Positions 55,910-64,000 of a stretch of 64,000 nucleotides of DNA are shown here, piece by piece. Position 1 is the stretch's first letter, and the number at the start of each line of letters is the position of its first letter. This stretch comes from Diplodia intermedia (taxonomy: Eukaryota > Ascomycota > Dothideomycetes > Botryosphaeriales > Botryosphaeriaceae), in contig JAKEKT010000010.1 in assembly GCA_021495925.1 (NCBI GenBank), positions 372,001-436,000 on the forward strand, in the 5' to 3' direction. The notes beneath the pieces are model-generated. The model was not told the origin of the DNA and made no database searches. It saw only the letters and a list, made by a program, of their open reading frames with translations. The position numbers and the translations under genes were made by a program.

Positions 55910-56030
55910 TCCTCCATACTCGAAACTTGTTCCCGTCCCTGGGGGGCAGATCTGCAGCCCGTCTCCCGAATCCTCCATACTCGAAACTTGTTCCCGTCCC
56001 TGAGGGCAGATCTGCAGCCCGTCTCCCGAA
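55910..56030. repeat. Tandem duplication of about 61 bp
   Basis: Two head-to-tail copies, 55910-55970 and 55971-56030, start TCCTCCATACTCGAAAC and end GTCTCCCGAA. They differ by a single-base substitution and one base deletion in a G run. The copies lie 56-176 bp beyond the GH12 stop codon, so they should be in its 3' UTR or just past it. Confidence 0.92.
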
Positions 56031-56085
56031 TCTTATTCTCACTTCGACCAACCCACACGGTTTGACTCCTCAGGGGTTGAGACTT

Positions 56086-57091
56086 TCAATTGACGCTCAT
56101 GGCAAGGGAATTCACCACAAAAGTCATGTTTTGGCTCTGGGCGGAATGCTTGGTTTCCGAGCCCCACTGGAAGCGCCCCAGGTAAGCGGCGGTGGGGATA
56201 TAGCTACCGCCACGCAGTGTTTCGAGGAGCGGGAAGTAGTCGACATGGATGCTCGACAGGTTGCGGTCGGGGTACCAGGTGAAGACGGTCTGGCCGCTGC
56301 CGTTGGGGCCCTGGAATAATGTGCTGGGTCCTGATTAGCCGCAGAACAGGACAGATGGCTCGAAGGGACGGTACTATGTGACGCCACCCAGCTCCTGCGT
56401 TGGCGCACTGGTGGAGGTGGGGTCGTAGCCGATGGGGTCGCAGTTGCCGTATGCGGCTTGCCAGATCATGACCTCGTATGCGGCCGCGGACGCATCGGAT
56501 GCCGTGCTGGCGTCCTCGTCCAGGAACAAGTCAATGGCGACATCCGCCACGACGTCGAGGCTGGCCAGGGTGGCTTCGTTCGTTGCCAGGTCGTCCGACT
56601 GAGCAGGGATGATTGCCCAATCCGCGCCCAGCTTCAGCGAAGTCAGGTCCGGGAAAGCCAAGGGGAACAGCTCCGTGTTGAAGAGGGCATCGGGGTACGA
56701 ATGGACCTGGCGACGGCTGGTCAGTGGGAAGCTCGTCGGGTCAAGTTTCGGTGTACTTCATGCCTCAGTCGGCGTCTCGGACCAGCGCCAGGTCGAGTTG
56801 AAAACAGCAAAGTCATCAGTGCTTTCTCCAAGATAAGTCTGATTGGTCAGCGCGTGCGCCTTCTCGTTTGGGCCTTGGTGCACCTACCGTGGTGCAGGTC
56901 AAGCCGGATCCATCGTCGCCCCAGGCGTTGTTGATGATGTCATACAGACCCGAGGTGGTGTTGAGAGCATCGTATTGGCCGCAGTATGTAACGAAGTCAC
57001 CGTCGTAGACGTAGTTGGCTTTGGCGGCGGGCAAGCACGACAAGACGGAAAGGGCGTAGGTGAGCCCGGGGATAAGGTAGCTTCGAGGCAT
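56086..57091 (-). CDS. Secreted GH12 endoglucanase (xyloglucanase/endo-beta-1,4-glucanase)
   Basis: Four exons (57091-56888, 56838-56764, 56706-56375, 56323-56086) give 282 residues with frame kept. GH12 enzymes hydrolyse beta-1,4-glucans or xyloglucan of plant walls by a retaining mechanism. A signal peptide (about residues 1-25) precedes YVYDGDFVTYCGQYD. The catalytic nucleophile Glu171 is in YEVMIWQAAYG and the acid/base Glu260 in FQWGSE. Family sequence also appears in INNAWGDDGSGLTC, STWRWSE and VHSYPDA. The second intron (56763-56707, 57 nt) appears to have a GC donor (GAG|GCATGA): using it gives WRWSETPTEVHSYPDA with the family's spacing and avoids an in-frame TGA. A TTTAAAAG sits about 40 bp upstream of the ATG. 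If the GC intron is wrong, the gene is broken. Confidence 0.87.
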
Positions 57092-57531
57092 GTTCAGGCA
57101 CACTACTGCAACAGTTGGGCGGGTCTAGTCTTTTAAAGGAGCCCTCGCCCGGACCGAGCCGTCGAAGCCACTGGCGGCTTGTTGGTCTCGCTGCGAAGGA
57201 TCCTAGCGCTGGACAAGTGCGCTAAGTATAGACAGTCTGGCTTCACTACGATTGACGAAACGGTTCGCACGGCTGTGAAGCAACTTATCGGCTCCACATT
57301 AATCATTCCACCACGCCGGTTGCCCCACATGGCAGCCAGCGGCCAGGTACACAAGCCGTGCAAGCAATCGGATCCGGATCTCGGATCTCGGAGGGCCACC
57401 AATCCTTCGTAGAAAACTGGGGTTGCTGACGGCGGCTCACAAGCCCTCCTTATCGCCGGGACCTGCTCCACCAGGAGAGTCGTCGGAAAATCAAATCAAG
57501 ATTGTAGGGTATCGAACTCGGTAGTACCATC
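57092..57531. other. Intergenic, 440 bp
   Basis: This stretch contains the promoter of the GH12 gene and the 3' UTR of the CFEM-like gene. Nothing else is seen. Confidence 0.6.
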
Positions 57532-58401
57532 TCAGCCACGCTTCCATGCATCCTCAGCTGCCTCGTGCCTCATGTTGCCGTCCAGCTCGTGGAGTTCGCG
57601 TGATTGGACTGGTAGCTCCTGCACGCTGTGCGGCGGCAGTTCCTGCGGCGGATAGCGCTTCTCTGTCATCTCGACCGAAGGCGAGTTCACGTCGTGCTGG
57701 CCCCTCGCCGACTGCAGGCGCTTGCGGTAGAAGAGGTACGCGACGAGGGCGAGGCCGATGACGCCGACGGGCACGGCGACGCCTGCCGCGATAGCCGTGG
57801 TCCGCGTGCTGTCCGAATCGGAACTGGCGCTGGCCGTGGCCGTGGCAGAGGCAGAGGCAGAGGCAGAGGCGGCCGACCTTGCAGACGTCACCAGAGTCGA
57901 TGTCTGCGAAGCGGCCGCCGTTGTTGCGCCGGCAGCGGGCGAGGCTGTCCGGGTGCCGGATGTGGCTTGCGCCGAGGCTTTTTCCCGCGGTTAGTGTCAG
58001 AGTTTTAACTTGGTTGGGGTTGGCCAAGACTTACATGTCGTCGACAAGCCGTGTTCAACACCGAGGGCGCAGTAGCCGTCGAACACTGCTACTGCGCTCG
58101 ACGCCTGCGCGGACCCCGAGGAGGCGCCACATGAGTCTGCGACCTCCGACGAGATCATGTGGCTGTAGTAAGAGCTACTGTCGGTGCAGAAGCATGTGTA
58201 GCTCGTCGTGGCCTCGTTGTCGCCGCAGCCGCTTTGTTGCGCTCTGACCACGGTGCTAAGCACGCCTTCGGCGCAGGTCGACAGGTCGATGTAGCCAGAT
58301 ATGGTGTCGATGTAGTTCTTGGTGGGTACGATTGAGCTGCTGGCCGCCCGGGCTGGGGCCGCCGTCAACAGCGCCGCTGCGACGGTGAACAGCATTGTCA
58401 T
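57532..58401 (-). CDS. CFEM-like one-pass surface protein
   Basis: Two exons (58401-58035 and 57977-57532) give 270 residues. The signal peptide (MTMLFTVAAALLTAAPARA) is followed by an extracellular domain with six cysteines in a pattern like the CFEM and related fungal domains (TCAEGVLSTV, SGCGDN, YTCFC, DSCGAS, DGYC). A Ser/Ala/Thr-rich stalk (about 150-185, likely O-glycosylated) leads to one transmembrane segment, IAAGVAVPVGVIGLALVAYLFYRKR, and a cytoplasmic tail of about 70 residues that begins basic and becomes Pro/Glu-rich. Six rather than eight cysteines means it may be a diverged CFEM or a related family. A role in sensing or in host contact is possible; there is no direct evidence. 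Confidence 0.85.
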
Positions 58402-58995
58402 TGAAGGTATGGTGATGAAGAGAACAGGAACAGCGGGCAAGAGGGCTGGAAATGCATCCGCTGCATGCTCCGATTATCCCGGTTCCGCAAGCGCCCCTTG
58501 CCCGCCAACAGTGGGAATCAAAGCTTGTGTGGCTTGGGGGCCAAACGCTTTGACCATGATATGGGGGCCATTGACCTACCAACCCCCACCAACGCGAACT
58601 ATATTAAGCATTCCCATTGAAAGAGATCGTCTCGTGTAGCATTGTGTAACGCCATTTCTCCTTGGAATCGGTAAGCCGTTGCCGAATATGAAAACTGCTA
58701 CATTTGGAGCCGCATTTTCCAGCCTTCTCGTCTGGAAATTCGTTCATTGCCCGCTGGTGAGGGTATTGTTGTTTCAGAATACAGTATATAAGGAGGTCAG
58801 CTCACAATCTTGAGCGGTCTGAAGAGAGGCTTCAGTAAATAGGACACATGAAAGGGGGGTATATTACAGATCTGCCACCCATTACCTTTCCGCCTGTGCG
58901 ACAAACACATAAGCCCCGTTCCCGACTGGTTATCACAAAAGCAAAACCGCATCCAAATGCAACGCCGAATCAGTACCCCAAAACCACCATGATCA
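58402..58995. other. Intergenic, 594 bp
   Basis: This stretch contains the promoter of the CFEM-like gene and the 3' UTR of the rhodopsin-domain gene. Nothing else is seen. Confidence 0.6.
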
Positions 58996-60421
58996 TTACC
59001 GTCTCACAACCCCCCAGCTGCCATGGCCAGACCAGCTCTTCCCTTTCTGAGGCCCGCAGTTAGAATGTGAGTTCGACACCGACAGCTCCGTCGTCACGCT
59101 AATACCTCCTCCTACGCCACGCTCTGCCGGCGCCGACGCAAACGCCCTGGACGCCTCTCGGTCCTCGATCAAATCCTTGCTGCTCCCCAGGGACTGCATG
59201 TCACTGTCGTCCCGGACCGACGAGCTCCCGCAGCGCTCCAGGTCTCTCTCCGCCGCCACCATCGACGTCTCCTGCAACGGGATGGCCCTGCCGGCGGGCC
59301 CGTTCGAACCGCCGCCCACCATGTTTCCCGCCCCGGTACCGGTCCCATAGTGCCCTTGCGACGAGCCACCCTGGGACGGAGACTTGGACGGGCTGAAGAG
59401 CGGTTTGATGGGCGGCACGCAGATGACGATGATGGTGACGAAGGTCTCGCGAGTGCCCCATTGGATGGAGATGACGATGTTGTTGATGGATTGCAGGCCG
59501 AGGATGCCGCGCAGCAGCGCGCAGGCGACGATGAAGAAGGACGACGAGAGTAGCAGTGCGACGAGCAGCTTGCGGCGCAGCGGGATCTTGGCGGCCCAGA
59601 GGACGTTGGCGGGGATGAGGACAAGACCGATATCGTTTCTGTTTGGTGTGTTTGAGTCAGTTCTCCGAGGTCGTGGTTGGAAAGGGGGATGGGTTGGCTT
59701 ACATGATGTTGAGGACCATAAGCGCCACGACTGTTGATGAGGTGCGTGTGCATTGGTCTCCGGCATATGGGACTATCTGCCAGTTCATGTGGATTGGGGT
59801 GCAGCGGCAGAATACAAGAAGGATCAAGGATAGCCACGAGCAAAAGCAAACCACAGCCATGACCTTCACCCACTTGTGCTGCCAGGTGCCTGCACTATGG
59901 AACTTGTCAGAGCCGTGCGCAACGGCGACATTGGGTAAACACTCACGTCAACCTGTTGTAGTAGCCGAGGACTTGGCCCTTCAGCGTCCAAATCAGAGTG
60001 ATATAGGTGAACCAGGCAGCAAAGAGAGCTTTCGATCCTGTTGTCAGGGATGCGATCATCGGCGGCGCAAGTTGTTGGGCCGTCTTCTCATTCAAGCCGA
60101 CAAAGGAGCCATGCACGACTTTGGTAAAAAAAATTAGAGACGCGGAGTGGTTTACAATGAGCATGTGATACTCACTGACTACGTGGAGGAGCGCGGGATC
60201 AAGGGTAAAGAATATCTATATTCAGTTGGCGACCAGCTTCTGTCGAACTCGGAATGCGCCATAAATACCATAGATATTCCGGCAAACAAGTCGTCCCACG
60301 AGTAGCCCGAGAAGCCGACGAACTTCCATCTGGCGTAAAAGCGGAGGGTGAACACAAACATGCCGATGCCATATTCGAGCCACTGCTCCAAGATGAAAGC
60401 GTTCTGGACGTCATTCAGCAT
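58996..60421 (-). CDS. Rhodopsin-domain seven-transmembrane protein, fungal
   Basis: Five exons (60421-60269, 60215-60176, 60118-59947, 59894-59703, 59638-58996) give 399 residues. The family is the fungal rhodopsin-domain (PTH11-related) integral membrane protein group, common in filamentous ascomycetes and often expanded in plant pathogens; ligands are unknown. Membrane segments include LEYGIGMFVFTLRFYARWK at the start, then segments near IFFTLDPALLHVV, LFAAWFTYITLIWTLKGQVL, VMAVVCFCSWLSLILVFCRC, TVVALMVLNIINDIGLVLIPANVLW and LLVALLLSSSFFIVACALLRG. The cysteine pair CRCTPIHMNWQ and YAGDQCT match the extracellular loop seen in this family. The cytoplasmic tail of about 130 residues is Ser/Gly-rich with charged patches. 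Exon 2 is only 40 nt. All junctions keep frame. Confidence 0.9.
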
Positions 60422-60850
60422 GTTTGCCAGCGTTGGAAGAAGAGAACAGAAAGGAACTGAGTCATGGACGAGCGGTTGGCTCAAGTGCGAGAGAGAAAAA
60501 GGTGGCCTCGATGCCAGCAAGGCCTGCGGGTGCGGCCAACCTTAAAGCCACGCGCACATGCGCAGGGACAAAAAGCAAGCATGTGGGTTCTAGAAAAGGC
60601 GAACCAAGTTTATGAAATCCGGAGACGCTCCCCACCTTCCGGGCAATGGGCGTGGGTGGCTCGTTCGCCGCTACGTCGCCTAGCCTCCACGCTACGGAGC
60701 GCCACCCTTCCTTGACAAGCGACTTGGAGGGTGCGGAGATTCCACCTGGGCTTCCCGCTGTCTCATCTCAATCCCGATTCGAAGGAAGACGCTGGGGTGT
60801 TTCGGGTGGAACGCGGCTTGGGCAGAAGCGTAGAGTCGGCCTTCAGACGG

Positions 60851-60890
60851 CGGGAGGCGCGATTGGCTCGCGGGAGACGCGATTGGCTCG
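60851..60890. repeat. 20-bp tandem duplication with ATTGG elements
   Basis: Two copies (60851-60870 and 60871-60890) differ by one base. Each contains GATTGG, an inverted CCAAT pentamer. The following 6 bp continue the unit partially. It lies about 450 bp upstream of the rhodopsin-domain gene start. Function unknown. Confidence 0.75.
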
Positions 60891-63027
60891 CGGGGGTTTG
60901 CGGCTGACGGCTATGGCTGATCGCCAGGGTGGCGCTCGTCGAAGGATGGCGATATTTCTTCTTCCGAACGATAGTCCAAGGATTCAATCTGTCACCTTTT
61001 TCCGGACCACCTCGCGCTCTGCCCCCCTCGCCGCCCCGCACTTCGACGAGGACCCTGGCTTTTCCGTATGCAATGACAATCCTTGGGCATGCATCGCCTT
61101 ATCTAAATCCCTATGCAAGGCCCAGGGGCTCGCCGATCTTGCTGCCTCGCGACTGAACCGCATCTTCCATCCTCTAGCGCCACGCGGCTCGGGTTGAACG
61201 CTGGCCCGCCAAGATCGTCGTTTGCGGAAAGCGAACGACGAGCTGTCATTCTGGCCACCAGTCCAAGCTCTGGGATTCATTGGGACTAGTGCCCGCGCGG
61301 TGGACATGGCAAAGGCTAGTATACCGGCCTTCCGCTGTGCCTATACGCCCTAGCGGAACCGGCTGTGTCCACTTACACATGCTCGCTTCACTTCCCGAGA
61401 GAATTAAAAGAAAAAAGAGTGACAGACAGAGCTCTGGCCAAACGGGTGCTTCCACGTCATCCGTTTTTGCTGGTAAGATGAACTCAGATGCCCAAAGCTC
61501 GAGTGACGTTGCTGGAATGCCTGTCTCTGGAGGGACAAAGGCTTACGTCGTCAAGAGGGCCTTGCACCAGACTCCAGGTAGATTGAGCTCGGTCTGTTGA
61601 GATTCGAGAACGCGGTTGATCGATGGTCTCCTACTAAACCAGCCGTCCATTAAAGGGGTGAAAATCAGCGTCGAATGAAGGAGTGCGAGTTTGACGAGGC
61701 CCACTTTCCCTTTCGACCCCCTTGTTAGCTATGCCGAAGAATGCGCCAAAAATCCCTCCGAGGTCGTCATTGGCGGCTGGTGTTTCTTTCTTTTCCCTCT
61801 GAGTTTTTCCCAGGCGGAAAAAGCAGTGCGAAAGATCTCGGCCGGTAGATCTGATGATTGGTGGGGCGATCAATCACATCGCCGAGAATCCTTCGACCTG
61901 GAAAATTTGCATAGTATCAACAGTAAAGGGGGGTGGGCTTCTCAGGCGCTGTCGTGAAGTGCCTTTTTTTTGTAGCATCAGAGGCGGTAGAAGATGAACC
62001 CACAGATCTGTCATGTCACAGGTGGGAGATGCGCTTGAACAATAGTGGAGCCCTTCTCTGAGGTGCTTCTGTCTCTCGAGTTATTGGCCATCCCCCAAGT
62101 GTGCGTTTCCTAAATGCGACTCAGCTTTGGCGAAAGGGTCGATCAGGGAAATTGTCTTGCTTTCGGCCTCTTTGATTTTGGAAGGGACCGTTACAGTCTC
62201 CGTGTGAGTTGCTCCAAGGTCGGAAAAGCCGAAAGACTCGGACACAGCACTCGTAGCAGTACTTCAACGGAACGAAGATTAAACACGTGCCGATGTAGAG
62301 TTTGGTCTCAATGGAAGTGGGAAGCTTTTGAAGTGTAGATAAAGATTACTGCTGGTTGGGTGGAAAAGGTTGAAAAGGGTTGGAGGGGTTTGGTGCAGTC
62401 GGAAGAAGGCCATCCGAGACGTGACCTCTGACTTCTTGGCCACTCATGCAGGGAGGCTTGGGGCTGACTCGAAGCCGGGTACGGTGTAAGGCTCAGGTGA
62501 TGAGGTGATTGTCTCAATGATGTCCATCGAGTGCTACTGGCCTTCGGGGCCACCGACCCAGCAAGCTGAAGATCTGCACCTCCTCGGGTAGTTCCCTGCA
62601 GCAGCTGACAACGCTCTCTGGCTCCCCTGGTTAGGGTCCCGCGCCCACAGACCAAAGGGCCGCCGATGCGCCGCCGCAGCGCAGTGGCGAATGTCGTGAG
62701 AGGAGAAGGAGAGAAAGGGAGCGTGGTGAATGGGCGACGTACACGTACGTGGTTCACCGCAGGGTTCGCTGAATCAGTGGGTCACGTGACGAGCGATCCG
62801 GCGATTGGGCCCCCCTTGTCGTGGGAGAGGGGCGGCAGCGCAGAAGAGCCCACTTACGTCGCATGAAAACATGCGGGGGGCTCGCGGGGCCCATCCATAA
62901 GTACAAGTACAAGACGGTGCACACTGGCTTCCGGCGCTCTGGGTCCGCCGCATTTGTCCCGCGCGAAAAGGGAAAGCGAAAATCAGGGAAGGAACAGCCC
63001 GCCCGCTCTTTCCATTGCCCCCTAGCC

Positions 63028-63054
63028 GCTGCTGCTGCTGCTGCTGCTGCTGCT
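63028..63054. repeat. GCT trinucleotide repeat, 9 copies
   Basis: Nine perfect GCT units occur in the leader of the methyltransferase gene, 145 bp before its ATG. It is a microsatellite likely to vary among isolates. Confidence 0.92.
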
Positions 63055-63198
63055 CGATTCTTTTTGTGAGCGCAGGAGAGGAAGCAGCTCCCTCGCTTAT
63101 CTGGGATTCCCAGAGCGCAATTCGTCTTTTTTTTCTCGCCCCCAACCCGCCACAAGGGAGCAGGAGGAACAAAAAGGAAAAAGGACAGTCCCAAAACC

Positions 63199-64000
63199 AT
63201 GGCCTCGGGCGTCAGCGCCGACGATCGAGGGTCCGCCCAAGCAAACGCCAACGACACCAACCTCGCCTCCCCGCCTCTCGCCGAAGACTCGTCGGGCGGG
63301 AGCGGCGGCGCCAGGTCGCAGACGGCCTCAGAGGCCTTCCTCGAAGAAATCACCCAATCCGTCAGCGCCTCCATCTACGAAGGCCGCTACGAGAACGGCC
63401 GCCGCTACCATGCCTACCGCGAGGGCGCCTACCCGCTGCCCGAGGACGAGCGCGAGCAGGACCGCCTCGACCTCATCCAGCACTGGTTCGGCCTCGTGCT
63501 GAAGGGCGAGCTGTATCGCGCTCCGCTGAAATTCGACCATGACGAACAGCCATCCGAGACCCCGCGACGCGTCCTAGACGTCGGCACCGGCACTGGTCTT
63601 TGGGCCTTGGATTTCGCCGATGCGCATCCGGAAGCGCAGGTCATTGGTGGGTTTTTCCTTCTTTTCTTCAACCTTCGCTTCCGCTTCGCGTTTTGCCTTT
63701 GGGTACTTGGAGGCTGTGTTTGGATGTTTTTGTGCAACTCAAGGACCTGCCTTTACATCCAGATACACACTTCAACTGCTCGCGCAGGGAGGGTGGGATC
63801 CTTTGTGGGAAATAGAAGGGCAAAACCTCTGCGACTCGCTGTGGGTGTGCTACTCGAGACCACGGCAATGACAGCTAATCGGCAATGCAGGAACCGACCT
63901 GAGCGTCATACAGCCTGAATGGTATGGACAATCTCCCGCTGCGCCAGTTTCTAGGGGTAAATGACTCACATGCACAGGACGGCGCCCAACTGTCACTTCA
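63199..64000 (+). CDS. LaeA-like SAM-dependent methyltransferase, 3' end outside window
   Basis: Three exons are visible: 63199-63646, 63891-63921 (31 nt) and from 63978 on; the coding region runs off the right edge. The N-terminus is Ser/Gly/Ala-rich (about 65 residues), then comes the conserved stretch YENGRRYHAYREGAYPLPED, common to LaeA/TAM-type fungal methyltransferases, followed by ERE-QDRLDLIQHWFGL. The SAM-binding motif is in VLDVGTGTGLWALDFAD, and IGTDLSVIQPEWTAPNCHF is joined across the small exons. LaeA-like proteins control secondary metabolism in the nucleus, but the family contains many paralogues with unknown methyl acceptors, so the role here is not decided. Only the first about 165 residues are seen, so full length and integrity cannot be judged. 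Confidence 0.9.

Larger units (their letters stand above)
53909..56085. other. Intergenic, 2.2 kb
   Basis: This gene-free stretch upstream of the pectate lyase and downstream of the GH12 gene contains a TATA box candidate and, at its right end, a 61/60-bp tandem duplication (55910-56030). No frame shows conserved content. Confidence 0.55.
60422..63198. other. Large gene-free intergenic region, 2.8 kb
   Basis: No frame in this region carries domain-like sequence. It holds the promoter of the rhodopsin-domain gene at its left, the promoter and leader of the methyltransferase gene at its right, a 20-bp tandem duplication with ATTGG elements (60851-60890) and a GCT trinucleotide repeat (63028-63054). 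An undetected non-coding RNA or a small gene cannot be excluded. Confidence 0.55.

Noticed and set aside
57505..57545. A-box and B-box-like motifs on the minus strand
   Set aside because: The two boxes are too close for a tRNA, and the A-box-like part is the coding end of the CFEM-like gene.

Overview
The window is nuclear DNA from a filamentous ascomycete, most likely a plant-associated member of the Dothideomycetes or a close relative (inference). The signs are split genes with short introns (about 50-200 nt, fungal CTRAY branch points and AG acceptors), fungus-specific families (PtaB-type LIM-binding regulator, CFEM-like surface protein, rhodopsin-domain membrane protein, LaeA-like methyltransferase) and secreted plant cell wall enzymes (PL3 pectate lyase, GH12 glucanase). 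I found no rRNA, convincing tRNA, CRISPR or intact transposon. Exon coordinates were built by hand from splice signals, reading frame and remembered family conservation; no alignment or RNA data were available.

Layout. 1-12.5 kb: a zinc-finger-like protein, a glutamine-rich LIM-binding co-regulator (ptaB), vacuolar ATPase subunit B (VMA2) and the mitochondrial ATP synthase OSCP subunit (ATP5). 13-17 kb: a divergent pair, a TauD/JLP1-type 2-oxoglutarate dioxygenase and an allantoate-permease-family MFS transporter, which together suggest sulfonate or similar organic acid uptake and oxidation. 18-27.5 kb: a 1087-residue disordered protein with an internal four-fold repeat, an SDR with very small exons, cytochrome c, and a small conserved fungal protein.

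28-40.6 kb is the most coherent metabolic region: an aldo-keto reductase, myo-inositol oxygenase, a KduD-like SDR, a zinc-dependent polyol/idonate-type dehydrogenase, a Gfo/Idh/MocA (inositol 2-dehydrogenase-like) oxidoreductase and an alpha/beta hydrolase. Read together they look like a myo-inositol to D-glucuronate to gluconate catabolic cluster, in which inositol oxygenase would feed an NADPH reductase and later alcohol dehydrogenases.

41-51 kb is housekeeping: PEX14 and IES2 (divergent), MGS1 and a kynurenine aminotransferase (divergent), then an unusual two-part protein with eleven tandem AEQDR repeats fused to a DUF1295-type membrane domain. 51.8-60.5 kb is a run of secreted or surface proteins: a But2-like secreted protein, PL3 pectate lyase, a GH12 endoglucanase with a probable GC-AG intron, a CFEM-like one-pass membrane protein and a rhodopsin-domain protein. 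A 2.8 kb gene-free stretch follows, and the window ends inside a LaeA-like methyltransferase gene.

Most interesting: the repeat/DUF1295 fusion, the inositol/glucuronate cluster, the dioxygenase/transporter pair and the GH12 GC-AG intron.
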